Source of the DNA: Rhizorhabdus sp947085315
GTDB taxonomy: Bacteria; Pseudomonadota; Alphaproteobacteria; Sphingomonadales; Sphingomonadaceae
Reading direction: 5' to 3'
DNA length: 64,000 nt
Assembly (NCBI GenBank): GCA_947085315.1
Contig: CAMTVW010000002.1
Coordinates: 62,001-126,000 of the forward strand
Shown here: piece by piece, positions 16,126 through 24,957 of the stretch
Position numbering within the stretch: position 1 is the stretch's first letter
How the letters are laid out: the number at the start of each line of letters is the position of its first letter
Made by a program: the position numbers and the translations under genes
Notes under the pieces: model-generated
Database searches by the model: none
What the model was told of the DNA's origin: nothing
Seen by the model: the letters and a program-made list of their open reading frames with translations, nothing else

Positions 16126-17439
16126 TCAACCGCGCACCCTCTGAATCGCATCCTCGACCGACAGCTCGACCTTCTCTCCGGTCGCGCGGCGCTTCACTTC
16201 GACCACGCCCTTGTCGAGCCCCTTGGGGCCGATCACGATCTGCCAGGGCAGGCCGATCAGGTCCATCGTCGCGAATTTCGCGCCGCCGCGCTCATCGCGG
16301 TCGTCATAGAGCGTGTCGATGCCGGCCGCCTGCAGCTTTGCATAAAGCTCGTCGGCGGCACCCGCGCAGCGCGCATCGTCGGCGCGCATGTTGATCAGGC
16401 CGACCGCATAGGGCGCCACCGCGTCGGGCCAGATGATCCCGCCTTCATCATGGCTCGCCTCGATGATCGCCGCCATCAGCCGCGACACACCGATGCCGTA
16501 ACTGCCCATCTGCGGCACCACCGGCGACCCGTCGGGGCCCTGCACGCTCATCCCCATCGCTTCGGAATATTTGGTGCCGAAGAAGAAGATATGGCCGACC
16601 TCTATGCCGCGCGACTGCTTGAGCTTGTCGCCGGTCTCCGCCTCGCGCGCGGGATCGCGCTTCTCGTCGGTCGCGGCATAGTCGGCGGTCAGCCCGCCGA
16701 CGAACGCCTGCAGCGCGTGCGCGTCATCAGCATCGACGTCGAGCGAGCGGACCTGCTCCCAGTTGGTGTGGTAGAAGACCTCGCTCTCCCCGGTGGGCGC
16801 GAGGACGATGAACTCGTGGCTCAGATCGCCGCCGATCGGGCCGGTATCGGCCTGCATCGGGATCGCCGCGAGGCCCATCCGCTTGAAGGTGCGCAGATAG
16901 GCGACGAACATGCGGTTATAGCTGTGCCGCGCGCCCGCGACGTCCAGATCGAACGAATAGGCGTCCTTCATCAGGAACTCGCGGCCGCGCATCACGCCGA
17001 AGCGCGGGCGGACCTCGTCGCGGAACTTCCACTGGATGTTGTACAGCGTGCGCGGAAGATCGCGGTAGCTTTTCGCCGAGTCGCGGAAGATCGCGGTGAT
17101 CACCTCCTCGGCGGTGGGGCCGAACAGCATGTCGCGATCGTGGCGGTCCTTGATGCGCAGCATCTCCAGCCCATAATCGTCATAGCGGCCCGACTGGCGC
17201 CACAGATCGGCGGATTGCATCGTCGGCATCAGCAGCTCGATCGCGCCCGCACGGTCCTGCTCCTCACGCACGATCTGCTCGATCTTGCGCAGCACCCGGT
17301 GCCCCAGCGGCAGCCAGGCATAGATGCCGGCAGCAGTCTGGCGGATCAGCCCGGCGCGCAGCATCAGCTTGTGGCTGACGATCTGGGCGTCGGCGGGCGA
17401 CTCCTTCATCACGGGCAGGAAGTGGCGGGACAGGCGCAT
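16126..17439 (-). CDS. proS: prolyl-tRNA synthetase, short alphaproteobacterial form
   Basis: Charges tRNA-Pro with proline. From the ATG at 17439 it has 437 residues, far shorter than the roughly 570-residue E. coli type, because the inserted editing domain is absent, as is usual in alphaproteobacteria. Class II motifs are visible: motif 2 QWKFRDEVRPRFGVMRGREF, motif 3 GSYGIGVSRLMAAI, and the C-terminal anticodon-binding domain (AVGLINMRADD onward). The frame continues open to 17595, but MRLSRHFLPVMKE is the standard N-terminus. Confidence 0.93.
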   Translation of the reverse strand: MRLSRHFLPVMKESPADAQIVSHKLMLRAGLIRQTAAGIYAWLPLGHRVLRKIEQIVREEQDRAGAIELLMPTMQSADLWRQSGRYDDYGLEMLRIKDRHDRDMLFGPTAEEVITAIFRDSAKSYRDLPRTLYNIQWKFRDEVRPRFGVMRGREFLMKDAYSFDLDVAGARHSYNRMFVAYLRTFKRMGLAAIPMQADTGPIGGDLSHEFIVLAPTGESEVFYHTNWEQVRSLDVDADDAHALQAFVGGLTADYAATDEKRDPAREAETGDKLKQSRGIEVGHIFFFGTKYSEAMGMSVQGPDGSPVVPQMGSYGIGVSRLMAAIIEASHDEGGIIWPDAVAPYAVGLINMRADDARCAGAADELYAKLQAAGIDTLYDDRDERGGAKFATMDLIGLPWQIVIGPKGLDKGVVEVKRRATGEKVELSVEDAIQRVRG

Positions 17440-17477
17440 GAAAAGGGTTACTCGCAAGTGAGACGGGATGCGGCTGT

Positions 17478-17606
17478 CTATTCGGCCCGCGCGCATCGGG
17501 CAACCGCCTCGCGCGCGCGTTTGCGCCGCTCGCGTGGAGATTCGGTGCCGGCCCGTTCCCCGTACCGTTCGGTCTCTGTTGCCCAGAAAACACACTTGTC
17601 AGTCAT
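17478..17606 (-). CDS. possible small basic protein upstream of proS
   Basis: Open frame of 42 residues starting MTDKCVFWATETERYGE and ending in an Arg/Ala-rich stretch. An AGAGG lies 11 bases before the ATG, rather far. Nothing in it is recognisable and it may not be translated; it occupies the transcribed side of the proS leader. I list it only because the 520-base gap here is otherwise large. Confidence 0.2.
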   Translation of the reverse strand: MTDKCVFWATETERYGERAGTESPRERRKRAREAVARCARAE

Positions 17607-17674
17607 TCGCAGGGCCACCTCTTGAAAGCCAATGACAAGATCGGGGTCGGGTTGTAGGAGAAGCGTCATCGAAC

Positions 17675-17749
17675 ATGAGCAGCAAAAAAACGGCCATGGT
17701 TCGGGGAAAAAGCGTGGTTCCGCCGCCATTTAAAGGGGTGGTGGTGTAG
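17675..17749 (+). CDS. putative 24-residue peptide
   Basis: Short frame encoding MSSKKTAMVRGKSVVPPPFK plus GVVV, ending at TAG (17747-17749), 36 bases before an intrinsic terminator hairpin on the same strand. It is basic with a Pro-rich and Val-rich tail and no membrane segment. An AGGAG lies 14 bases before the ATG, longer than ideal. The terminator shows that something on this strand is transcribed here; whether it is this peptide or a small RNA is open. Confidence 0.35.
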   Translation: MSSKKTAMVRGKSVVPPPFKGVVV

Positions 17750-17785
17750 AGCCCGCACAAGGGGGTTGGCGACATTCGTCACGCG

Positions 17786-17820
17786 GCGCCGGGATCGGAA
17801 ACGATCCCGGCGTTTGCCGT
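17786..17820 (+). terminator. intrinsic terminator hairpin, GAAA loop
   Basis: Perfect 11-bp stem (CGCCGGGATCG with complement) capped by GAAA and followed by a T-containing tract (TTTGCCGTTT). The T-side is on the plus strand, yet proS to the left is on the minus strand, so it must serve a short plus-strand transcript starting within 17440-17780. Confidence 0.65.
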
Positions 17821-17960
17821 TTCAGGCCATTTTCGTCGCCCTGATTTCGCTGTGAAAAATCGCCGGCTGGTCGCTGGAAAGCGGCTGTCCGTCCCGCGGC
17901 GTCGAGATGACGGATAGCGCTGGCCTTCCGCGCGTTGAACCGCCGAAGGAGACTAAAGAC

Positions 17961-18089
17961 ATGGCCAGCCAACCGCCCGCCCCCGACGAGATTCCGGCCG
18001 ACACGCCGATCGACATTCCGGTGCCCTCGCCGACCGATCCGGATCCTGGCGCGCCGAGCGATCCGGTAATGCCGGACCTGCCGAGGTAG
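17961..18089 (+). CDS. small Pro/Asp-rich protein
   Basis: Forty-two residues starting MASQPPAPDEIPADTPIDIP, made almost entirely of Pro, Asp, Ala, Ser and Ile, with repeated P-[ST]-D-P type steps; acidic and probably disordered. A strong AAGGAG lies ten bases upstream of the ATG, the best ribosome site in this region, which supports translation. It stands alone between the terminator at 17786 and the palindrome pair at 18107. No known function. Confidence 0.55.
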   Translation: MASQPPAPDEIPADTPIDIPVPSPTDPDPGAPSDPVMPDLPR

Positions 18090-18106
18090 GCGCATCCGCC
18101 AACCAA

Positions 18107-18195
18107 CGTCATCCCAGCGAAAGCTGGGATCTCATTTCTTCGTCAGTGCACGAGCGCCCGAAGGCAGCGAGATCCCAGCTTTCGCTGGGATGACG
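18107..18195 (+). repeat. pair of perfect inverted palindromic units (TCATCCCAGC type)
   Basis: The 27-base unit at 18107-18133 (starting CGTCATCCCAGCGAAAGC) is an exact reverse complement of 18169-18195. Each unit is itself a hairpin with core CCCAGC-GAAA-GCTGGG. The pair lies just downstream of pyrG. This is the organisation of REP/BIME elements. Confidence 0.8.
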
Positions 18196-18211
18196 GCTTT
18201 AAGGGATAACC

Positions 18212-19849
18212 TTAGACCAGCCGGCTCTGCTGGACCGCCGCCGCGATGAAGCTGGCGAACAGCGGGTGCGGATCGAAAGGCTTGCTCTTCAGTTCCGGGT
18301 GGAACTGGACGCCGACGAACCACGGATGGTCCGGGCGCTCGACCACCTCGGGCAGTTCGCCGTCGGGCGACATGCCCGAGAAGACGAGCCCGCCCTTTTC
18401 GAGCCGTTCGCGATAATGGACATTGACCTCGTAGCGGTGGCGATGCCGCTCCGAAATGGCGGTACCGCCATAGATGGCGGCGGCATGGCTGTTGCCCGAC
18501 AGCGTCGCGTCATAGGCGCCGAGCCGCATCGTCCCGCCCATGTCGCCGCCTTCCTCGCGTTTCTGGAGGCCGGCCTCGCTCATCCATTCGGTGATCATGC
18601 CGACGACGGGCTCGTCGGTCGCGCCGAACTCAGTGGTCGAGGCGGCGGGGATGCCGGCGGTGTTGCGGGCGGCCTCGATGCACGCCATCTGCATCCCCAG
18701 GCAAATGCCGAAATAGGGCACCTTGCGCTCGCGCGCGAAGCGGACCGCAGCGATCTTGCCCTCCGAGCCGCGCTCGCCGAAGCCGCCGGGCACGAGGATC
18801 GCGTTCATCGGTTCTAGCTGGGCCGCGACCCCACCCTCGTCCTGCGCCTCGAACACCTCGGCATCGATCCAGCGGACATTGACCTTAACGCGATTCGCGA
18901 TGCCGCCATGGACCAGCGCCTCGTGCAGCGACTTATACGCATCCAGCAGCCCGACATATTTGCCGACCACGCCGATCGTGACCTCGCCCTCGGGATTCTC
19001 GAGTCGGTCGGTGATCTCTGTCCAGCGGCTGAGATCGGGCTCCTCGCCGATCTCGATTCCGAAGGCGGAGAGCACCGCCTCATCGAGCCCTTCCTCATGA
19101 TATTGCAGCGGCACCGCATAGATGCTGGCGGCATCGAGCGCGGGAATGACGGCTTCCTTGGCCACGTTGCAGAACAGCGCGATCTTGGCGCGCTCGCCGT
19201 CGGGCAGCGGCCGATCGCACCGGCAAACGAGCACGTCGGGCTGGATTCCCAGCGAGGTCAGGTCGCGCACGCTGTGTTGGGTCGGCTTCGTCTTCAGTTC
19301 GCCCGCAGCGGCGATATAGGGGACCAGGGTGACATGGACAAAGATCGAGTTGCCGCGGCCGAGATCGTTCCGGAGCTGGCGGATAGCCTCCATGAAGGGG
19401 AGCGATTCGATGTCGCCGACGGTGCCGCCGATCTCGCACAGCACGAAGTCGAGATCGTCGACATCGGTGCGCGCGAATTCCTTGATCGCGTCGGTGACGT
19501 GGGGAATCACCTGGACGGTCGCGCCCAGATAGTCGCCGCGCCGCTCCTTCTGGATGATCGTCTGATAGATGCGGCCCGAGGTGATATTGTCGGACTGGCG
19601 GCCGGGAACCCCGGTGAACCGCTCATAATGGCCCAGATCGAGGTCGGTCTCGGCACCGTCGTCGGTGACGTAGACCTCGCCATGCTGATAGGGCGACATC
19701 GTGCCTGGATCGACGTTCAGATAGGGATCGAACTTGCGGATGCGGACCCGGTAGCCGCGCGCCTGGAGCAGCGCCGCGAGGCTTGCCGCCATGAGACCCT
19801 TGCCAAGCGAGGAGACCACGCCGCCGGTGATGAAAATGAACCGCGCCAT
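18212..19849 (-). CDS. pyrG: CTP synthase
   Basis: Converts UTP to CTP with ATP and glutamine. At 545 residues it has the full two-domain structure: amidoligase domain starting MARFIFITGGVVSSLGKG with the P-loop-like segment (about 10-20), and a class I glutamine amidotransferase domain with nucleophile Cys in GICLGMQMA (about 382) and His/Glu of the triad in QFHPEL (about 516). Upstream on the same strand lies secG, with about 140 bases between. Confidence 0.97.
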   Translation of the reverse strand: MARFIFITGGVVSSLGKGLMAASLAALLQARGYRVRIRKFDPYLNVDPGTMSPYQHGEVYVTDDGAETDLDLGHYERFTGVPGRQSDNITSGRIYQTIIQKERRGDYLGATVQVIPHVTDAIKEFARTDVDDLDFVLCEIGGTVGDIESLPFMEAIRQLRNDLGRGNSIFVHVTLVPYIAAAGELKTKPTQHSVRDLTSLGIQPDVLVCRCDRPLPDGERAKIALFCNVAKEAVIPALDAASIYAVPLQYHEEGLDEAVLSAFGIEIGEEPDLSRWTEITDRLENPEGEVTIGVVGKYVGLLDAYKSLHEALVHGGIANRVKVNVRWIDAEVFEAQDEGGVAAQLEPMNAILVPGGFGERGSEGKIAAVRFARERKVPYFGICLGMQMACIEAARNTAGIPAASTTEFGATDEPVVGMITEWMSEAGLQKREEGGDMGGTMRLGAYDATLSGNSHAAAIYGGTAISERHRHRYEVNVHYRERLEKGGLVFSGMSPDGELPEVVERPDHPWFVGVQFHPELKSKPFDPHPLFASFIAAAVQQSRLV

Positions 19850-19989
19850 GGGAGAATGGGATTAGCCGCGCGCGAGGGTGAAGAGCAAGGTGGACGACTC
19901 CATCTTATCGACAAAAAATTGTGGATGACCGACAGGATCGGCACCCCGCATCGCGCGGAGCGTCGTTCAGGTCACTGATTCGCTTATGC

Positions 19990-20355
19990 TTATTGCGGCG
20001 CGGTGCCGTTCCCGGAAGCGCCGCCGCCCTGTGCGGCCGCAGCCGCGAGCGGATCGTCCACCGGTGCGGTAGGCGCCGGGGCGCCGGTCGCGGTCTTGCC
20101 GACCAGCGAGGTATCGATCTTTGTCGGTGCGCGCTCTACCGAGGCGAGGCCGGCAAGGATGATGCTGAGAACGACGAAGATCGTCGCGAGGATCGAGGTC
20201 ATCCGCGTCAGGAAATCGGCCGCGCCGCGCGCACTCATCAAACCCGAAGGGTTGCCGCCCGAGGCGAGCCCGCCGCCTTCCGACCGCTGCATCAGAATGA
20301 CGGCGACCAGCGTCGCCGCGACGATGATGTGAACAACGAGCAGGAAGGTGAACAT
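19990..20355 (-). CDS. secG: preprotein translocase subunit SecG
   Basis: Inner-membrane SecYEG subunit, 121 residues. Two transmembrane helices (TFLLVVHIIVAATLVAVILM and LATIFVVLSIILAGLASV) flank the conserved QRSEGGGLASGG loop and GLMSARGAADFLTRMT segment. The C-terminal tail is long and rich in Ala/Pro/Gly/Gln. ATG at 20355 opens at the normal SecG start although the frame extends to 20436. tpiA-secG-pyrG is a common alphaproteobacterial order. Confidence 0.93.
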   Translation of the reverse strand: MFTFLLVVHIIVAATLVAVILMQRSEGGGLASGGNPSGLMSARGAADFLTRMTSILATIFVVLSIILAGLASVERAPTKIDTSLVGKTATGAPAPTAPVDDPLAAAAAQGGGASGNGTAPQ

Positions 20356-20454
20356 TGCGAGCTTTCGATTCCGGAATTGCGGCCATCTAGTGCATCGGAC
20401 GCGAAGGTTCAACCTGCTGCACCCTCTCCCGCACACGGAAGAGGGTTTGATCGA

Positions 20455-21207
20455 TCAGCGCGACGCCTCTGCCGCGCCGGCGATGATCGGCACGAACTGC
20501 GCCGCGGTCAGGCTGGCGCCGCCGACCAGCGCGCCGTCGACATCGGCGACGGCCAGCAGTTCGGCCGCATTGTCGGGCTTGACCGATCCGCCATAGAGGA
20601 TGCGCACCCCGGCGCCGTCCGCACCCAGCAGCGCGCCGAGCTTCGCCCGAATCGCAGCGTGCATCTCGGCGACGTCCCCGGTCGAGGGCGTGCGGCCAGT
20701 CCCGATCGCCCAGACCGGCTCATAGGCGACGACCAGCGTCCCCGGCCGGCCCTCACGCGGGATCGAGCCGTCGAGCTGGCCTTCGACCACCGCCACCGCG
20801 TGGCCGGCATCGCGCTCGGCCTCGGTCTCGCCGACACAGACGATCGCGGTCAGCCCGGCGGCGATCACCGCGCTAGCCTTGGCCTGAACCTCGGCGTCGG
20901 TCTCATGCTGATCGGCACGGCGCTCGCTATGTCCGACAATGGCGAGACGGGCACCGGCCTCGACCAGCATCGCCGCGCTGATGCAGCCGGTATGCGCGCC
21001 CCTGGGATTGGCGTGGCAATCCTGTCCGCCGATCGCGAGCCCCGGCGTGCGGGCCGCTGCAGGCGCGATCAGCGTGAAAGGCGGGCAGACCGCGACATCG
21101 ACCGGGGAGTGCGCCGCAGCCGCTGCAGCAATCGCGTCGAGCTCAGCCAGGCTCGCCAGCGATCCGTTCATCTTCCAGTTGCCGGCCACCAGCTTGCGCA
21201 ACGCCAT
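20455..21207 (-). CDS. tpiA: triosephosphate isomerase
   Basis: Interconverts dihydroxyacetone phosphate and glyceraldehyde-3-phosphate. The 250-residue TIM barrel has the catalytic Lys in GNWKMNG (about residue 11), His in VGHSERR (about 96) and Glu in VAYEPVWAIGTG (about 167), plus the phosphate-binding loop region YGGSVKP. Complete and of normal length. Confidence 0.97.
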   Translation of the reverse strand: MALRKLVAGNWKMNGSLASLAELDAIAAAAAAHSPVDVAVCPPFTLIAPAAARTPGLAIGGQDCHANPRGAHTGCISAAMLVEAGARLAIVGHSERRADQHETDAEVQAKASAVIAAGLTAIVCVGETEAERDAGHAVAVVEGQLDGSIPREGRPGTLVVAYEPVWAIGTGRTPSTGDVAEMHAAIRAKLGALLGADGAGVRILYGGSVKPDNAAELLAVADVDGALVGGASLTAAQFVPIIAGAAEASR

Positions 21208-21357
21208 CCATCATCCCCTCTTCGCATGGGCATCTTCATCGCGACCGGCGCTTAAGCGGCGGCACCGCTTCGTGCAACCGCCGTAGAGGCGTTGCGGTGC
21301 GGGGCTTTGGACCCTATGGCAAGCGCATCATATAGCTGACCGCATACGGAACCCCCG

Positions 21358-23292
21358 ATGATCACCTTCTTCCGCCGCGCACTATCCTCATGGATCGTCC
21401 TCGGCCTGCTCGCTCTGGTCATGCTCGCGTTCATCGTCACCGGGGTCGATACCCCCGGGATGATGGGGGGGGCAGGCGGCGGAACCACCGTTGCCAAGGT
21501 CGATGGCAAGGCGATCACCGGCAACGAATTGCTTCGCCGCGTCCAGAACCAGATCGACGGCGCCCGCCGCCAGCAGCCCGGCTTCGACCAGCGCGCCTTC
21601 CTGGCGCAGGGCGGGTTCGAAGGCGTGACCAACGCGCTGATCAGCGCCCGCGCGCTTGAGGCATGGGGGCGCGACGAAGGCTTCGCGATCAGCAAGCGGC
21701 TGATCGACGCGCAGATCGCCGGGATCCCCGCCTTTCGCGGTCCGACGGGTCAGTTCGACGAAGCCGTGATGCGCAACATGCTCGCCCAGGCGCGGATCAG
21801 CGAGAAGGAGCTGCGCGCAGACATGGCGAGCGACCTGATGCGCAACCAGATTCTGGCCCCGGCGACGGCCACCAGCCCGGTCCCGGCCGGGCTGGCGCGA
21901 CCCTATGCGACGCTGCTGCTCGAGGAGCGCAAGGGCATGGTGGGGATCGTCCCCTTCGCCGCCTTCATCGATGCGCGTATGCCCACCGACGCCGAAGTGG
22001 CCGCCGCCTACAAGGCCAATATCGCCACCTTCACCCGCCCTGAAGCGCGCAACCTGCGCTATGCGCTGTTCGGCCCGGAGCAGGTCGCGGCACGGGCGGC
22101 ACCGACCGAGGCCGATATCGCCACCTTTTATCGCGAGAACGCCGCTGACTATGCGGCGCGCGACCTGCGCACGCTGACTCAGGTGATCACCCCGTCCGAA
22201 GCGCAGGCGCGCAGCATCGCGGCGGCCGCCAGGGCCGGTACCGCGCTCGCTGCGGCGGCGACAAAGGCCGGTCTCGAAGCCTCGACGATCGCCAGCCAGA
22301 ACCGCGCCGACTTTGCCCGGGCGTCGGGAGAGCCGGTCGCGGCGCAGGCCTTCGCAATCGCCAACGGCATGGTCGCCGGGCCGATCAAGGGCGCATTCGG
22401 CTGGTATGTCGTCCGCGTCGACGCGATCAGCGGCACCCCCGCCCGTTCGCTCGATCAGGTTCGGCCCGAGATTGCCGCGCAGCTCGGCAAGCAGAAGGCC
22501 GACGAAGCGCTGGCCGATCTGGCCGGCAAGATCGAGGACGCGATCGCCGATGGCGCAAGCTTCGCCGAGATCGTCGCCGCCAACAAGCTGACGATCGTCG
22601 ACACGCCCGCACTGCTGGCGAACGGCCAGCCGATCGACAATCCTGCCTGGAAGGCGCCGGCCGAACTGCCGGCCCTGCTCAAGACCGGCTTCGAGGCCGC
22701 CGCCGATGATCGCCCGACGATCGAGACGATCGTTCCCAACCAGCGCTATGCGCTGCTCGGCGTCGCCAAAATAATCCCCCCCATGCCGCTGCCGCTCGCG
22801 CAGGTGCGCGATGCGGTGATCCGCCAGATGATCGCCGGGCGCGCCGAACAGCGCGCCCGCCTGACGGCGGAGCGGATCGTAGCGGCGGTCAACAAGGGCG
22901 TGCCCCTCGCCAAGGCGATTGCCGACAGCGGCGCAAAGCTGCCGTCGCCCCAGCCGGCCCGAGCGCGTCAGATCGATGTCGCCCGCGCGCAGGGGAGCGG
23001 CGCCCAGGTCCCGGGCCCGGTCCGCGCGCTGTTCACGCTGCAGAAGAACAAGGCCCAGCTGGTTCCAGGCGATCAGGGCGGCGTGTTCTTCGTCACCCAG
23101 CTGATCGAGGTGACCCCGGGCAATCTGGCGGCGGTGCCCGGCCTGCTCGAAACCACCCGGACCGAGCTGGCGCGCGCCGTCGCGCCCGAGCTCAGCGAGC
23201 AGTTCGTTCGCGCGGTCTCGCGCGAAGTCGAGATCGAGCGCAATCCCACTGCGATCACCGCGACCAAGCGCCAGCTCAGCGGCGCGCAATAG
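21358..23292 (+). CDS. ppiD: PpiD-like periplasmic chaperone / peptidyl-prolyl isomerase
   Basis: Protein of 644 residues anchored by one N-terminal transmembrane helix (SSWIVLGLLALVMLAFIVTG). A SurA-N-like helical region (VDGKAITGNELLRRVQNQ, about 48-65) is followed by a parvulin-like rotamase domain around residues 270-365 that ends GPIKGAFGWYVVRVD, then a long C-terminal domain. Family role: folding of outer-membrane and secreted proteins near the Sec translocon. Only eight bases separate it from trpE, so the two are probably cotranscribed, as in other sphingomonads. Confidence 0.88.
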   Translation: MITFFRRALSSWIVLGLLALVMLAFIVTGVDTPGMMGGAGGGTTVAKVDGKAITGNELLRRVQNQIDGARRQQPGFDQRAFLAQGGFEGVTNALISARALEAWGRDEGFAISKRLIDAQIAGIPAFRGPTGQFDEAVMRNMLAQARISEKELRADMASDLMRNQILAPATATSPVPAGLARPYATLLLEERKGMVGIVPFAAFIDARMPTDAEVAAAYKANIATFTRPEARNLRYALFGPEQVAARAAPTEADIATFYRENAADYAARDLRTLTQVITPSEAQARSIAAAARAGTALAAAATKAGLEASTIASQNRADFARASGEPVAAQAFAIANGMVAGPIKGAFGWYVVRVDAISGTPARSLDQVRPEIAAQLGKQKADEALADLAGKIEDAIADGASFAEIVAANKLTIVDTPALLANGQPIDNPAWKAPAELPALLKTGFEAAADDRPTIETIVPNQRYALLGVAKIIPPMPLPLAQVRDAVIRQMIAGRAEQRARLTAERIVAAVNKGVPLAKAIADSGAKLPSPQPARARQIDVARAQGSGAQVPGPVRALFTLQKNKAQLVPGDQGGVFFVTQLIEVTPGNLAAVPGLLETTRTELARAVAPELSEQFVRAVSREVEIERNPTAITATKRQLSGAQ

Positions 23293-23300
23293 GCCCGGCC

Positions 23301-24812
23301 ATGGGGGAAGCGCAGGATCAGGCCGCGCTGGCGGCAATAGCACGCGGTGAGCCCGCGCTCGTCTGGCGATCGCAGGTCGCCGATACCGACACGCCGGTCG
23401 CCGCCGCACTCAAGCTGATCCGGCCCGGCCGTGGCGACTTCCTGCTCGAATCGGTCGAGGGCGGCGCGGTGCGCGGCCGCTATTCGCTGCTGGGTCTCGC
23501 TCCCGACCTGATGTTCCGCGCGCGTGGAAGGTCGGCCGAGATCAACCGGCGCTGGGCGACCGACCCGCAGGCGTTCGAGCCGCTCGCCGATGATGCGCTG
23601 ACCGCGATGCGCAATCTGGTCACCGCCTGCCGGATGCCGGTTCCCGAGGGGCTGCCAAGCGTGCTCGCCTGTCTGGTCGGCTATTTCGCCTATGAGACGA
23701 TCGGGCTGGTCGAAAAGCTGCCGCGCCCGGCGGCCAATCCGCTCGAGCTGCCCGACATGCTGTTCGCCCGGCCCACCGTCATCCTGGTGTTCGATCGGCT
23801 GGCCGACCAGCTGTACATGGTGGCCCCGCTCTGGCCCGACAGCCCGGGCACGCCCGAGGCGAAGCTCGCCACAGCGATCGAACGGATCGAGGCGCATGCG
23901 GCGATGCTGGCCGGGCCCCTGCCCGCGCCGAGCCGGAGCGACATCGATCCGGCCAGCGTTGCGCTGGTGCCGCAGCTCGGCGCCGGGCGCTATGGCGCGA
24001 TGGTGGCCCGCGCGAAGGACTATATCGCCGCAGGGGACATCTTCCAGGTCGTCCTCGCACAGCGCTTCACGGTCGATTTCCCGCTGCCGCCGATCGACCT
24101 CTATCGCGCGCTGCGACGGATCAACCCGTCGCCTTTCCTCTACTTCCTCGATCTGCCCGGCTTCGCGCTGATCGGATCGTCGCCCGAGATCCTGGTGCGG
24201 GCGCGTGACGGCGAGGTGACGATCCGTCCGATCGCAGGCACCCGTCCGCGCGGCCGCACCGCCGCCGAAGACGTCGCCAATCGCGAAAGCCTGCTCGCCG
24301 ATCCCAAGGAACGTGCCGAACATCTCATGCTGCTCGATCTCGGCCGCAACGATGTCGGCCGGGTTGCGCAGGCGGGTACGGTCGAGGTCACCGACAGCTA
24401 TTCGGTCGAACATTACAGCCATGTCATGCACATCGTATCGAACGTGATCGGCAAGCTCGATCCGGCGAAGGACGCGCTCGACGCCCTGTTCGCGGGGTTC
24501 CCCGCAGGCACGGTGTCCGGCGCGCCCAAGGTCCGCGCCTGCGAGATCATCGCCGAGCTCGAAGGCGAAACGCGCGGCGCCTATGCCGGCGGAGTCGGAT
24601 ATTTCTCGCCCGACGGATCGATGGACAGCTGCATCGTGCTACGCACCGCCGTGGTGAAGGATGGGGTGATGCACGTCCAGGCGGGCGCCGGCATCGTCGC
24701 CGACAGCGATCCGGTTTACGAGCAGCGCGAGTGCGAGGCGAAGGCCGGCGCGCTGATCGCCGCCGCGCGCGAGGCATTGACCCGCGCCGCCGAGGCCCAA
24801 TTCGGACAGTAG
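23301..24812 (+). CDS. trpE: anthranilate synthase component I
   Basis: Chorismate plus ammonia or glutamine (via TrpG) to anthranilate, the first step of tryptophan synthesis. At 503 residues it has the feedback-site motif LLESVEGG (about 47-54), PSPFLYFLDLPGFALIGSSPE, the GTRPRGRT segment, and the catalytic end AGFPAGTVSGAPKVRA and YAGGVGYFSPDGSMD. No leader peptide or attenuator is visible in the short gap after ppiD. trpG does not follow within the window. Confidence 0.95.
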   Translation: MGEAQDQAALAAIARGEPALVWRSQVADTDTPVAAALKLIRPGRGDFLLESVEGGAVRGRYSLLGLAPDLMFRARGRSAEINRRWATDPQAFEPLADDALTAMRNLVTACRMPVPEGLPSVLACLVGYFAYETIGLVEKLPRPAANPLELPDMLFARPTVILVFDRLADQLYMVAPLWPDSPGTPEAKLATAIERIEAHAAMLAGPLPAPSRSDIDPASVALVPQLGAGRYGAMVARAKDYIAAGDIFQVVLAQRFTVDFPLPPIDLYRALRRINPSPFLYFLDLPGFALIGSSPEILVRARDGEVTIRPIAGTRPRGRTAAEDVANRESLLADPKERAEHLMLLDLGRNDVGRVAQAGTVEVTDSYSVEHYSHVMHIVSNVIGKLDPAKDALDALFAGFPAGTVSGAPKVRACEIIAELEGETRGAYAGGVGYFSPDGSMDSCIVLRTAVVKDGVMHVQAGAGIVADSDPVYEQRECEAKAGALIAAAREALTRAAEAQFGQ

Positions 24813-24957
24813 CAAGCGCGGGCGCTGTTCCGCCGAAAGGAAAATCGCGGCGTGACATTTGTGCATCACCGGAAATAATCGCACTTGCGCCCGGGATCAT
24901 TTTCGTATCGGAACCGTTTCGCCTTTGCCGTGACGGCACCAGAAAGGGAATGTTCCT

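Noticed and set aside
14724..16394. Open frame of about 550 codons on the plus strand
   Set aside because: Antisense to lolC and part of proS; rich in His, Arg and Asp, no motif.
21388..23409. Open frame of about 670 codons on the minus strand
   Set aside because: Antisense to ppiD, Arg/Ala/Gly-rich with no recognisable domain.
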